Shown: positions 1 to 8,648 of the stretch, in pieces
How positions within the stretch are numbered: the stretch's first letter is position 1
How the letters are laid out: every line of letters starts with the position of its first letter
Origin: Ferruginibacter sp.
GTDB taxonomy: Bacteria; Bacteroidota; Bacteroidia; Chitinophagales; Chitinophagaceae
Assembly (NCBI GenBank): GCA_025359625.1
Contig: JANYFT010000365.1
Span: 23,042-87,041 of the forward strand
Length of the DNA: 64,000 nucleotides
Direction: 5' to 3'
Position numbers and translations under genes: made by a program
Notes under the pieces: generated by a model
Database searches by the model: none
Seen by the model: the letters and a program-made list of their open reading frames with translations, nothing else
What the model was told of the DNA's origin: nothing

Positions 1-776
1 GCGTGAAAAGAATATTTAAAGTCGCTGCCCGGGATAGGGAATGATTGCAATTTACTCAGGTTTATTCCAGCATCAGCAATTTTGGTAAGCACTTTAGCCA
101 GGCTGCCTTTTGAATGATCGGTATGAAAGTTAATAGAAGCTTTGTCGGCGTCAATAATTTCTTTAAAGTCTCCGGCTCTTTGCAATATTAAAAAGCGGGT
201 GTAATTATTTTTAAGCGTATGAATATTAGGCGCAATAATATCAAGATCATAAATTTCTGCGGCCAGCTTGCTTGCTATTGCAGCCACATGCTTGCTGCGG
301 TGCTGGTGTACTTGTTTGGCGCTAAGTGCCGTATCTTCTTTCTCTACCAGTTTCCAATTGTATTTATCTAAAAAACCAAAGCATTGCTGAATGGCCATAG
401 GGTGAGAATGTACTTCATTGATGTCTGCCAATTGCACACCTGGGTTTACCATTAAATGCTGGTTGATCTGTAAATAAACTTCGCCAATAATAGTAAGATC
501 GCTTTTTTGCAATAAATTGTAATTTGGTAAAATGCTGCCGGCAATAGAATTTTCTATGGCCATTATGCCTCCATTACTTTGCATTTTATCGCTGGCAATA
601 TTTATCACTTCACGAAAAGTAGAGCAGCAAACAACTTCCACATTTTTGCCGAAAAAATGCCTTGCTGCTTCCTGGTGAAAACATCCTTCAAAGCCTTGTA
701 TAGATACTTTATGCCCACTTCCGTTCCCGGTGTTATTTGTATCAGTAATATTGCCGGAATTGTGCTGATTGCTCAT
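1..776 (-). CDS. pheA: prephenate dehydratase, C-terminus cut by window edge
   Basis: Converts prephenate to phenylpyruvate in phenylalanine biosynthesis (cytosol). I translated the minus strand from the ATG at 776-774. The frame is open to base 1 (about 258 codons), so only the end of the ACT domain is missing. Visible family marks are the substrate-binding IENSIAGS motif, the TRF catalytic motif followed by FLIL, and the start of an ACT regulatory domain (GSLAKVL, then GINLSKLQSFP), which in this family senses phenylalanine. The first 20 or so residues are Asn/Gly/Thr-rich and not conserved. The next gene leftwards is outside the window. Confidence 0.93.
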   Translation of the reverse strand, partial: MSNQHNSGNITDTNNTGNGSGHKVSIQGFEGCFHQEAARHFFGKNVEVVCCSTFREVINIASDKMQSNGGIMAIENSIAGSILPNYNLLQKSDLTIIGEVYLQINQHLMVNPGVQLADINEVHSHPMAIQQCFGFLDKYNWKLVEKEDTALSAKQVHQHRSKHVAAIASKLAAEIYDLDIIAPNIHTLKNNYTRFLILQRAGDFKEIIDADKASINFHTDHSKGSLAKVLTKIADAGINLSKLQSFPIPGSDFKYSFH

Positions 777-839
777 TTACCACTAATTTAAATAGCTGTC
801 TTTATATATATTGTTCTTTATGTCTTAGCTATAAACAAA

Positions 840-870
840 AATCCCGACCTATTTAGCCGGGATTCTTTTT
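840..870. terminator. hairpin with flanking T/A tracts
   Basis: AATCCCG (840-846) pairs with CGGGATT (858-864), followed by CTTTTT on the plus strand. Read on the minus strand the stem is followed by TTTTTG, so it could end leftward transcription from the lipoprotein gene before pheA. It could work in both directions. Confidence 0.6.
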
Positions 871-1107
871 ATGTTAATCTGTTTTTATTTTTTCAGTGCT
901 TAACAAAAGACTCCCGTTCTATTTTTAAAATAGAAACTAAAATAAAATCGGGTGTTTGTTGTTATATTTTTCATTTGAAAATCGAAAGTAGGGCAATAAA
1001 TTGAATCAGCCAATATTTTTCCAATAATTATCTGGATAGTTTGAAAAAATATCATTGAACCTGCAATTTGCTTTAATATTTTTTACATGACATAATATTA
1101 AAATAGA

Positions 1108-1127
1108 CGCCCCTAAGAATAGGGGCG
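1108..1127. terminator. strong GC hairpin downstream of the lipoprotein gene
   Basis: CGCCCCTA (1108-1115), loop AGAA, TAGGGGCG (1120-1127): a perfect 8-bp stem. On the minus strand it is followed by TCTATTTTAATATT, a weak T tract. It lies about 80 bases past the stop of the small lipoprotein gene. The remainder of 777-1205 is AT-rich and shows no coding frame that I can support. Confidence 0.5.
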
Positions 1128-1205
1128 ACTTTAACGATTGCTTGCCATATGAAAATTTTTATATAAAACCGGTGTTATTTACAAGCAACCTAACCGGCCT
1201 GATCA

Positions 1206-1424
1206 TTACATTTTTTTAGCTGAATCCATTTTCTTATCCATCTTCTTTGCAGCAGAATCAATTTTAACAGCAGCAGAATCTATCTTCTCAATTGCAGGAG
1301 TTGCAGCTTTAATTGAATCAGCAATTCTTGCAGAATCAATAGAAGTTGTTGCAGGTGTTTCTGTAGAATTGTTACAAGCTGTAAAAGAAGCAGCGATAGC
1401 TAATACGAAAAGTACTTTTTTCAT
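1206..1424 (-). CDS. small low-complexity lipoprotein
   Basis: 72-residue protein starting at an ATG. A short hydrophobic signal (MKKVLFVLAIAASFTAC) ends in a lipobox-like FTAC, so Cys17 is probably lipidated and the protein anchored in an envelope membrane. The mature part is made of repeated Asp-Ser-Ala and Lys-rich units (IDSA, KIDSAA, KKMDKKMDSAKKM) and is likely helical, with alternating charge. I do not recognise a family and no enzymatic motif is visible. It is transcribed divergently from the ECF sigma gene, with which it may share a promoter region at 1425-1557. Confidence 0.75.
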   Translation of the reverse strand: MKKVLFVLAIAASFTACNNSTETPATTSIDSARIADSIKAATPAIEKIDSAAVKIDSAAKKMDKKMDSAKKM

Positions 1425-1557
1425 TTTTTGAGTTTTAATTTGTTATTTATACCCGTTAATACAATTGGTTAAAAAAGGTAACCCAACTTTTTTAAAATAT
1501 TTTTTTTTCGTTGCTTTGGGTTACTATTGCACCCTATTACGTATTAATATAAGACTG

Positions 1558-2121
1558 GTGAATACTATAGAACAAGATCAATCATTATTGAAGGGATTAG
1601 CTGAAAACGATAAAAATTCTATTGAAACTATTTATCGTTTGAATTATTCGATGATTCAAACCTTTGTATTAAATAACAACGGTTCTGTAGATGATGCCCG
1701 TGATATTTTTCAGGAAGCGATGGTTGTGTTGTATGAAAAATCAAGAGCAACAACATTTTCCCTAAGCTGTCAAATTAAAACTTATGTATATTCCATATGC
1801 CGGCGTTTATGGCTTAAAAGATTGCAACAACTTAGTAAATTCAGTACACAAGTTGAAAGTCTGGAAGATACTGTAACTGTTGATGAGGAAATTGAAGAGC
1901 ACGAAAAGATAAACAATGATTTTATTATAATGGAACATGCCCTGGGTAAAATTGGGGAGCCTTGTAAAAGTTTGCTGGATGCTTATTACCTGCAAAAAAA
2001 GAATATGGTTGAAATAGCAGGAGAATTTGGTTACACCAATGCAGACAATGCAAAAACACAGAAGTATAAGTGTTTGATTAGATTGAAAAAATTATTTTTT
2101 GCACAATATAAAAACGCATAA
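1558..2121 (+). CDS. ECF-type RNA polymerase sigma factor
   Basis: A sigma-70 family factor of about 187 residues that would direct RNA polymerase to a specific regulon. It shows a region 2 (FVLNNNGSVDDARDIFQEAMVVLYEK) and a C-terminal region 4 helix-turn-helix (MVEIAGEFGYTNADNAKTQKYKC). The frame is open from a TTG at 1465, but the extra 31 residues are hydrophobic and unlike sigma factors. I prefer the GTG at 1558, which gives a typical ECF length. Five bases separate it from the next gene, whose product has an anti-sigma-like N-terminus, so the two probably form a sigma/anti-sigma pair. Confidence 0.8.
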   Translation: MNTIEQDQSLLKGLAENDKNSIETIYRLNYSMIQTFVLNNNGSVDDARDIFQEAMVVLYEKSRATTFSLSCQIKTYVYSICRRLWLKRLQQLSKFSTQVESLEDTVTVDEEIEEHEKINNDFIIMEHALGKIGEPCKSLLDAYYLQKKNMVEIAGEFGYTNADNAKTQKYKCLIRLKKLFFAQYKNA

Positions 2122-2126
2122 TTGAG

Positions 2127-3227
2127 ATGGAAGACATTTTACTTTTAGAAACTGTGGAGCGTTACCTGTCCGGAGATATGTCTGCGGAAGAAGTTGTAGT
2201 TTTTGAAGACCTCCGTAAAAAAAATGCAGATGTTGACCAGATGGTAGTTGAGCACACCTACTTTTTACAGGGACTGGATAAATATGGCGTAATTAAATCT
2301 TTTAAACATTCGCTGCATGAAGTGGAAGCTAACCTTTACAATGAAGGAATTTTTGACGCACCAAAATTAACCAGCAAGAAAATGGTTGTTAATTTTTGGA
2401 ATAAGTATAAACGCAACATGGCAGTTGCCGCCTCTATTGCGGGTTTTATATCACTGCTTACGCTTGGCTTAATGATCACTTACACAAAAAAATATAGCAA
2501 TGACCATTATGTCGATTTGGTAAAAGAACTGATTAAAACAAACACAGACGTATCTAAACTAAAGAACAATCATGTAATCCGTCCTGTTAATGAAAAGCCT
2601 GAACCTAAAGTAGATTTCAGGGGCACGGGATTTTTAATTGATGGTAAAGGTTACCTTGTTACCAACGCCCATGTTATTAGCAAGATGAAAAATATTTATG
2701 TAGAAAATACCAAAGGCCAATTTTTTGCTACTGCTACTGTTTACACCGACAACAATGTTGATCTGGCTATTTTAAAGATAAACGATACTGCTTTTAAAGT
2801 TATTACCAGCTTACCCTATAGCATTAAGAAAGCCAATTCAGATCTTGGTGAGCAATTTTTTACTTTGGGTTTTCCACGTGATGAAATTGTATATGGCGAG
2901 GGTTATGTGAGCGCCAAATCGGGGAACGATGGAGACACTACCTCATACCAGTTAACAGTATCTGCCAACCCCGGTAATAGTGGAGGCCCCGTTATTAACA
3001 GCAACGGAGAAATAATTGGAATTATTACTGCCAAAGATTCAAAAGCGGATGGTGTTGTTTATGCCGCTAAATCAAAAAACATTTTTAAACTATTGGATAA
3101 ACTGAAAAAAGAGGACAATAGATATGAATTAATAAAAACGCCGGTCAATACAAATTTAAAAGGATTGGAAAGAACACAGCAGGTAAAGAAAATGGAGGAA
3201 TTTGTTTACATGGTTGTTGGAAATTAA
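2127..3227 (+). CDS. membrane-anchored trypsin-like protease with anti-sigma-like N-terminus
   Basis: 366 residues. Residues 1-75 are a small helical domain opening with VERYLSGDMSAEE, as seen at the start of many Bacteroidota anti-sigma proteins. Residues 97-119 are one transmembrane helix. Residues 165-320 are a DegP/HtrA-like S1C serine protease with the triad His182 (TNAHVI), Asp212 (VDLAIL) and Ser285 (NPGNSGGPV). No PDZ domain follows; the last 45 residues are Lys-rich. Topology would put the N-terminus in the cytosol beside the sigma factor encoded 5 bases upstream and the protease in the periplasm. I infer that stress sensing and sigma release may be combined in one polypeptide. The protease assignment is firm; the anti-sigma role is not. 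Confidence 0.82.
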   Translation: MEDILLLETVERYLSGDMSAEEVVVFEDLRKKNADVDQMVVEHTYFLQGLDKYGVIKSFKHSLHEVEANLYNEGIFDAPKLTSKKMVVNFWNKYKRNMAVAASIAGFISLLTLGLMITYTKKYSNDHYVDLVKELIKTNTDVSKLKNNHVIRPVNEKPEPKVDFRGTGFLIDGKGYLVTNAHVISKMKNIYVENTKGQFFATATVYTDNNVDLAILKINDTAFKVITSLPYSIKKANSDLGEQFFTLGFPRDEIVYGEGYVSAKSGNDGDTTSYQLTVSANPGNSGGPVINSNGEIIGIITAKDSKADGVVYAAKSKNIFKLLDKLKKEDNRYELIKTPVNTNLKGLERTQQVKKMEEFVYMVVGN

Positions 3228-3247
3228 AATATTAAATCCCGAAAGCA

Positions 3248-3281
3248 AAAAAAGCGACCTGGTAAAACAGGCCGCTTTTTT
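3248..3281 (+). terminator. rho-independent terminator after the sigma/protease operon
   Basis: AAAAAAGCG-A-CCTG, loop GTAAAA, CAGG-C-CGCTTTTTT. The stem has one A/C mismatch, ends in a run of six T, and starts 20 bases after the protease stop codon. Confidence 0.85.
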
Positions 3282-3374
3282 ATGTTATTACAGAATACTA
3301 ATTGTATTTATATTTGTATTAATAATTGCTATTGTGAAAAAAAATCCTGAAAAGTAATTGTGTTATAGATTGTC

Positions 3375-4277
3375 TTACACCCATAATGAAGCAGGGTATT
3401 CCCCATCTGCAACCAGTTTATCAACGCTTGCTTTTACTTCCGGCGCATCTTCTTTATAAGTAACCCCAAACCATTGTGCCGACGTAGGTATCACTTTTAC
3501 ACTGCCTTCTTTATTTTTTACCACTTTATCAACTACCAGCGGAATAAAAAATTCACCTTTTGGGTTGTGCAGCTCCCTGTCTAAAAATTCGCCAAAATAA
3601 TTTTCGCTTTGGGTTATAAAGTTGGGAGAAAATGCAAAGAAATTCATACTCACGCTGGAGTCTTCGCTTACTTCGTGCAAACCATCCTGGTCTTCGTAAG
3701 TTATAATGCCTTTATCATTGCGAAAGATGCTTGTACGTTCATTGATATCCACCAGGTTATTTTCATTGTCTATTTTACACACACCACGGCTTACACTACC
3801 ATTATCGCTGAGCGTTTTCTTTAACTCATACCCAATAATGGCATAATTGTTATCAGCCACTTTAGTGGTTAAAAAATCATACGCTTTTTCAAAACCTTCC
3901 CTGCCATAAAAATCATCTGCATTGATTACAGCAAAAGGTTCATTCACTATTCCCTTGCAACAGAGCACTGCATGTGCTGTACCCCAGGGTTTTTTTCTTT
4001 CCTCAGGTATTTGCCTGGCACCAACATATTTCGACAATTCCTGAAAAGCAAAATCAACTTTAATTTTCCCTTCCAGCTTGGCTGAAAATGTTTCTTTAAA
4101 CATATCCAGAAATTCTTCACGGATAAGAAATACCACTTTGCCAAATCCTGCACGGATGGCATCATAAATGGAATATTCCATAATGGTTTCACCGCTTGGG
4201 CCAAAACCCTGAACCTGTTTCATACTGCCATAGCGGCTGGCCATACCTGCTGCTAATACTACAAGAGTTGGTTTCAT
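3375..4277 (-). CDS. sugar-phosphate nucleotidyltransferase family protein
   Basis: 300 residues in the NTP_transferase (GT-A) fold. The N-terminal nucleotide-binding loop is LAAGMASRYGSMKQ, and an INADDFYG motif carries the metal-binding acidic residues. Members make NDP-sugars from sugar 1-phosphates; substrate cannot be read from the sequence. Compared with glucose-1-phosphate uridylyl- or thymidylyltransferases the loop is divergent (M-A-S-R-Y-G-S). It starts at an ATG and stands alone between convergent and divergent neighbours, so context gives no further clue. Confidence 0.8.
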   Translation of the reverse strand: MKPTLVVLAAGMASRYGSMKQVQGFGPSGETIMEYSIYDAIRAGFGKVVFLIREEFLDMFKETFSAKLEGKIKVDFAFQELSKYVGARQIPEERKKPWGTAHAVLCCKGIVNEPFAVINADDFYGREGFEKAYDFLTTKVADNNYAIIGYELKKTLSDNGSVSRGVCKIDNENNLVDINERTSIFRNDKGIITYEDQDGLHEVSEDSSVSMNFFAFSPNFITQSENYFGEFLDRELHNPKGEFFIPLVVDKVVKNKEGSVKVIPTSAQWFGVTYKEDAPEVKASVDKLVADGEYPASLWV

Positions 4278-4422
4278 TCTTTATGTAAATTTTATTCCTG
4301 CCTTTTACAGGAGATGGTTAAATATGATATTCTATAAATTTTATTGCAATTAAGATTAATCAACTAAATTAGATTGAGTTGTATATTAACGGGTACGAAA
4401 TTAATCTAATCAGTTTACAAAA

Positions 4423-5319
4423 ATGCTTTTCAATACTTCAAATATATTTATTGACACTATAGCAAACGATTGCCTGAGCGAAAAAAAAATAAGCTTATCT
4501 GTTGTAAGGCTTGATAAAATTCATCCAATTGTGTCTGGTAATAAATTATTTAAGTTGCATTATTTTTTAGAGGAAGCCATGACATTGCTTATACCCGGTA
4601 TAGTTACTTTTGGCGGTGCTTATTCTAATCATTTAGTGGCTACGGCCTTTGCCTGCAAAACAAGCGGGTTAAAAAGTGCGGCCCTTGTAAGAGGTGAAAA
4701 ACCTGCAAAATTATCGCCTACTTTAATAACCTGTATTGCCTATGATATGCAACTCCATTTTATTTCAAGAACCGAATATGAGCAAAAAGAAAAACCTGCA
4801 TTTATAGAAAAAATATTGCAACAGTTTAAAGGTTTTATGGTAGTCCCGGAAGGAGGTTATCATCCAAAAGGGGCTGCTGGCGCTGCTTTGATAAACAATT
4901 TTATTGTAGAAGATACCACCCACATTTGCAGTGCAGTAGGTACCGCCACTACCCTTGCAGGGCTAATAACAGGGGCAAAACAAAATCAACGGGTTATCGG
5001 TATACCTGTTTTAAAAGACATGAACGATATTGCCGGAAGAATAAGTTACTTAGCCAATACGACTCACCAGTTTCAATTGCTGGATGGTTATCATTTTGGC
5101 GGATATGCAAAAAAAACACCAGAGCTTATCCGTTTTATGAATCATTTATATGAGCAATATAAATTACCAACAGACTTTGTTTACACTGCCAAAATGATGT
5201 ATGCGGTTATGGATTGTATAGAGAAAGATTTTTTTGCTCCAGGCAGTAAAATAACCTGCCTGCATACCGGCGGTTTACAGGGCAATGCATCTTTACCTTC
5301 GGGCACTTTAATTTTCTGA
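4423..5319 (+). CDS. PLP-dependent ACC deaminase/D-cysteine desulfhydrase family
   Basis: 298 residues in the tryptophan-synthase beta fold type of PLP enzymes. GNKLFKLHYFL contains the expected PLP lysine, and GGAYSNHLVATA is the substrate/PLP-binding loop. A second glycine-rich loop, SAVGTATTLAGLITGA, would hold the cofactor phosphate. Family members deaminate 1-aminocyclopropane-1-carboxylate or desulfhydrate D-cysteine; in bacteria without ACC the second activity is more likely. It is somewhat shorter than typical (about 330). It begins at an ATG and is followed by an unrelated secreted protein under its own promoter. Confidence 0.85.
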   Translation: MLFNTSNIFIDTIANDCLSEKKISLSVVRLDKIHPIVSGNKLFKLHYFLEEAMTLLIPGIVTFGGAYSNHLVATAFACKTSGLKSAALVRGEKPAKLSPTLITCIAYDMQLHFISRTEYEQKEKPAFIEKILQQFKGFMVVPEGGYHPKGAAGAALINNFIVEDTTHICSAVGTATTLAGLITGAKQNQRVIGIPVLKDMNDIAGRISYLANTTHQFQLLDGYHFGGYAKKTPELIRFMNHLYEQYKLPTDFVYTAKMMYAVMDCIEKDFFAPGSKITCLHTGGLQGNASLPSGTLIF

Positions 5320-5337
5320 TTTGTTTTAACAGCATGT

Positions 5338-5345
5338 TATATTTG
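5338..5345 (+). promoter_or_regulatory. candidate sigma-ABfr -7 box (TATATTTG)
   Basis: TATATTTG matches the Bacteroidota TAnnTTTG consensus and lies 40 bases before the ATG of the next gene. A TTTG at 5320-5323 is only 14 bases upstream, shorter than the usual 19-21, so the -33 box is uncertain. Confidence 0.5.
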
Positions 5346-5385
5346 TAGCTTAAAAAATTTTACCTTTCCTGCGTTTAAAACAATT

Positions 5386-6249
5386 ATGCAAAAAAAGCTT
5401 CTGTTTGTTTTTATGTTAACTGTGGCATTTGCCGGCAATACGTTTGCACAGGATACATTGCCCAGGATTTCGGTAAAAAATATTAGTAGCCAAATAATTA
5501 TTAGCTGGAAAAATAATTACGGTGCCAACATCAGCAATATAAATATTCAACGTTCGCACGATAGTTTAAAAAACTTTATCACCATCGGCACAGTATTAAA
5601 TCCATTAAATAAAGAGAACGGTTATGTAGACAGAAGCGCAACCAATCCCAATATGTTTTACCGGATATTTGTGGCATTTGAAGGAGGGACTTATTTCTTT
5701 TCTCATTCGCACAAACCCGTAATTGATATTCCCGAAAAACTAGCAACTGACACTACTTACAAACCGGAAATGGCGCCCGCCAACAAAGAGGTGATTGATA
5801 CCGCAAACAAACCGGCATCAGACAATTTTACGAAACAACTAATTGAAAATACGGGTTCGGAACGTATGGCTGTACCTGCTAAAGGACAAGATCTTATTCC
5901 TGCAAGAAAATTTCCCAAACTAATAAAACCGATGGGTTTTGTACCTAGTAAATTTATATATGCAAATAAAGAGAATAACCTTATCATCAGTTTACCTGAT
6001 TACGATAAAGTAAAATTTTCGCTGCGTTTTTTTGATGATAAGGACAGGCCGGTTTTTGAAATAAAAAAAATTACTGAACCTTACCTGATAGTAGAAAAAG
6101 TAAATTTCCGGCACACGGGCTGGTTCTATTATCATTTGTATGATGATGGTATTTTGCTGGAAAAATATAAATTCTTTATTGGTAAAGATGGCTGGGTTGG
6201 GTCACCCCCACCGGAAACAAAAAATTCAACAACCGAAGAGCAGCATTAA
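5386..6249 (+). CDS. secreted protein of unknown function
   Basis: 287 residues with a clear signal peptide (MQKKLLFVFMLTVAFAGNTFAQ), so exported. Residues 30-110 look beta-rich and resemble a fibronectin-III-like module (ISSQIIISWKNNYGANISN and NMFYRIFVAFEGGTYFFS). A Pro/Thr/Lys-rich linker follows (about 115-170), then a second beta-rich segment ending in GWFYYHLYDDGILLEKYKF. No catalytic motif or sorting signal is visible. It ends 5 bases from the convergent lipB stop. I do not recognise the family. Confidence 0.75.
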   Translation: MQKKLLFVFMLTVAFAGNTFAQDTLPRISVKNISSQIIISWKNNYGANISNINIQRSHDSLKNFITIGTVLNPLNKENGYVDRSATNPNMFYRIFVAFEGGTYFFSHSHKPVIDIPEKLATDTTYKPEMAPANKEVIDTANKPASDNFTKQLIENTGSERMAVPAKGQDLIPARKFPKLIKPMGFVPSKFIYANKENNLIISLPDYDKVKFSLRFFDDKDRPVFEIKKITEPYLIVEKVNFRHTGWFYYHLYDDGILLEKYKFFIGKDGWVGSPPPETKNSTTEEQH

Positions 6250-6253
6250 GCCT

Positions 6254-7024
6254 TTACTGTAATGCTGCACCAAACACTTTTTCAAAATTTGCTTTCACCT
6301 TGTTTTTTGCATCTTCATAATCAACAAAACGGTTTAACTCTTTTTGCAGGGATGTTACTTTTTTATTTTCTATGCCACAGGGAATAATGGTATTGAAATA
6401 ACTAAGGTCGGTGTTAACATTAAATGCAAAGCCATGCATGGTAATCCAGCGGCTGCAACGCACACCCATGGCACAAATTTTTCTTTCGCTGCCGGGTATA
6501 CCAGCATTTATCCATACCCCTGTTTCACCTTTGCTGCGTTCGCCTTTTAAACCATATTCCTGTAGGGTAAGTATAATCACTTCTTCCAGTGAACGAAGGT
6601 ATTTGCCAATATCTGTATAATATTTTTCCAGGTCAATGATAGGATACCCAACAATTTGTTGTGGCCCGTGGAAAGTAATATCTCCTCCCCTGTTGGTTTT
6701 AAAATATTGTATGCCTTTTAGCGCCATTTCTTCTTCGCTAATTAAAATATTTTCAGCATGTCCGCTTTTACCTAAAGTTAATACTGGCGGGTGTTCGCAT
6801 AAAAGAAAATGATGCTGCGTTGCAGGTATTGTTTGTTCTCCTCGTAAATCAGCATTGATAGTCTGCTGGGCCTTACCCGGCTCTAAATTAGTATTTGCAA
6901 GTTCTCTTTTTCTTAGTAAAGATTTAATACCCACATTTTGCTGAAACAATCGCTCCTGATAATCCCAGGCCGACTGGTAATCAATTAAACCTAAATCTTT
7001 AAACAATACAATCTGCTTATCCAA
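6254..7024 (-). CDS. lipB: octanoyl-[ACP]:protein N-octanoyltransferase (lipoate biosynthesis)
   Basis: Moves octanoate from acyl carrier protein onto lipoyl domains of 2-oxoacid dehydrogenases and GcvH. Family motifs: GGDITFHGPQQIVGYPI, RKICAMGVRC with the catalytic-region Lys, MHGFAFNVNTDL, and IIPCGI with the active-site Cys. An insert of about 30 residues after position 40 (KRELANTNLEPGKAQQ) is unusual. No ATG exists near the N-terminus. A TTG at 7045 is also possible but falls inside a good -7 promoter box, so I place the start at the TTG at 7024. It converges on the secreted-protein gene. Confidence 0.93.
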   Translation of the reverse strand: MDKQIVLFKDLGLIDYQSAWDYQERLFQQNVGIKSLLRKRELANTNLEPGKAQQTINADLRGEQTIPATQHHFLLCEHPPVLTLGKSGHAENILISEEEMALKGIQYFKTNRGGDITFHGPQQIVGYPIIDLEKYYTDIGKYLRSLEEVIILTLQEYGLKGERSKGETGVWINAGIPGSERKICAMGVRCSRWITMHGFAFNVNTDLSYFNTIIPCGIENKKVTSLQKELNRFVDYEDAKNKVKANFEKVFGAALQ

Positions 7025-7042
7025 GGTAATTAGTTTATTTTG

Positions 7043-7050
7043 CAAAGTTA
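7043..7050 (-). promoter_or_regulatory. candidate -7 box (TAACTTTG) for lipB
   Basis: On the minus strand 7050-7043 reads TAACTTTG, a perfect TAnnTTTG. If it is the promoter, transcription starts downstream of the first possible TTG codon, which supports the later lipB start. No clear TTTG -33 box is seen 19-21 bases upstream. Confidence 0.45.
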
Positions 7051-7169
7051 ATTGAATCGGGTATCATCTAATAAGCAGTGTAGCAGTAGGGAGTATTGAA
7101 TAAAAAGAATAAAACATCAGGTATCAATTAAGCATCATCAATTATCAATTAAAAATTATCAATAAAAAA

Positions 7170-8231
7170 ATGACCAACGAAATAATAGCCACCGCTGAAG
7201 AAGACCTGCAGGAAAATGAAGAGTTGTATGAAAGACTGGTGATTGAAATTGCCAAAGGGCAGGAAGCTCTTCGCATTGATAAATTTTTAATGCATCGCAT
7301 TGAAGGTGCCACCCGCAATAAAATTCAGCAGGGTATTGATAATGAAATGGTGCTGGTGAATGATAAGCCGATAAAGGCTAATTATAAAGTGAAGCCTTAC
7401 GATAAAATTATAGTTTTCGATAACCGCCATCCCGAAAGCAATAATATTATTCCAGAAAATATGCCGCTTAATATTGTGTTTGAAGATGAGGATGTTTTAC
7501 TCATCAACAAACCTGCAGGGCTTGTGGTGCATCCCGGCAGCGGCAATCCCAATGGCACTCTGATTAATGGTGTTGCTTATTATTTACAGCAGCAAAATCC
7601 TGAGCTGGAAGAAAATGGGTTACCCCGTTTTGGGATGGTACACCGGATAGATAAAAACACTACCGGTTTATTGGTGCTGGCCAAAACGCCCAAGGCCATG
7701 ACGGACCTTGCCAAACAATTTTTTAATCATACTGTACACCGCCGCTACATTGCTTTGGTATGGGGCGATTTTGAAGAGAACGAAGGCACCATCCGTGGCC
7801 ATGTGGGCCGCCACCAGCGTTTTAGAAAATTATTTACTACCTACCCTGATGGCGAGCATGGCAAAGAAGCCATCACTCATTATAAAGTGCTGGAACGTTT
7901 TAATTATGTAACACTGATAGAATGTCGCCTTGAAACGGGCCGCACACACCAGATACGGGTACACATGCAATACATTGGCCACCCTTTATTTAATGATGAT
8001 TTTTATGGTGGCGATAAAATTGTAAAAGGTACCATCTTTACCAAATACAAACAGTTTGTAGATAATTGTTTTGCCCTTTGCCAACGGCAAGCATTACATG
8101 CTAAGGAGTTGGGCTTTACACATCCTACTACCAAACAACCCATTTTATTTGAAAGTAATTTACCCGATGATATGTTGGCCGTTATTGAAAAATGGAGAAA
8201 GTACAGTGAAAATAAAAATGATATTGGGTAA
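7170..8231 (+). CDS. rluD: RluA-family 23S rRNA pseudouridine synthase (RluD-like)
   Basis: 353 residues. Residues 20-85 form an S4 RNA-binding domain (LRIDKFLMHRIEGATRNKIQQ). The catalytic domain follows, with MVHRIDKNTTGLLVLAKT, whose Asp is the nucleophile, and the RTHQIRVHMQYIGHP motif. The architecture matches RluD, which modifies helix 69 of 23S rRNA, though RluC-like specificity cannot be excluded. It starts at an ATG after an AT-rich leader made of repeated ATCAATTA words (about 7120-7160). It is monocistronic as far as can be seen. Confidence 0.9.
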   Translation: MTNEIIATAEEDLQENEELYERLVIEIAKGQEALRIDKFLMHRIEGATRNKIQQGIDNEMVLVNDKPIKANYKVKPYDKIIVFDNRHPESNNIIPENMPLNIVFEDEDVLLINKPAGLVVHPGSGNPNGTLINGVAYYLQQQNPELEENGLPRFGMVHRIDKNTTGLLVLAKTPKAMTDLAKQFFNHTVHRRYIALVWGDFEENEGTIRGHVGRHQRFRKLFTTYPDGEHGKEAITHYKVLERFNYVTLIECRLETGRTHQIRVHMQYIGHPLFNDDFYGGDKIVKGTIFTKYKQFVDNCFALCQRQALHAKELGFTHPTTKQPILFESNLPDDMLAVIEKWRKYSENKNDIG

Positions 8232-8648
8232 ATATTTTAAAAATTCTATGTAGGCTTGGTTTATTTAAAGATGGATGCAAGTAATAAAAATACTCACTTG
8301 TGGAATTTGTGGAAGCAGTAAGACAATTTATTTTTAATTACCGATAAAGAATTGGTCAAGAAATAAAATGGAATGCTCCTTATTTTTCTTTTATTGCAGG
8401 GAAATTATACCACTCAATCCATAAGAATGTAAAAGATATATTGTAGTATTTAACCTGTTTAAAAAAAATTGCATCCCCTTGGCTTTCCAACCGGGGCAAA
8501 GGTAAACGACCAATCAGGTTTACGGGAAGGCGACAAAGCAGACGGAAGAAAGATAGCCATGTTTTATAGCATGGAAGGCGTAAAATTGAAAGAGAAGATA
8601 ATGAAAAAAGTTATAAAAAGTTGGCTGAAAATATTGAACAAATAAAAC
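8232..8648. other. intergenic region with a possible decayed coding fragment
   Basis: 417 bases without an intact gene. Between about 8500 and 8643 two plus-strand frames give short protein-like stretches: RPIRFTGRRQSRRKK in one, then KIAMFYSMEG one frame over. Joined across a frameshift they weakly resemble the FAGS...AMFYSL segment near the C-terminus of IS66-type transposases. The match is too short to call an element; the rest is AT-rich and featureless. Confidence 0.25.

Noticed and set aside
8500-8643. Remnant of an IS66-type transposase
   Set aside because: The resemblance covers about 16 residues and needs a frameshift; no terminal repeats or further conserved motifs were found, so it is listed only as a weak intergenic note.
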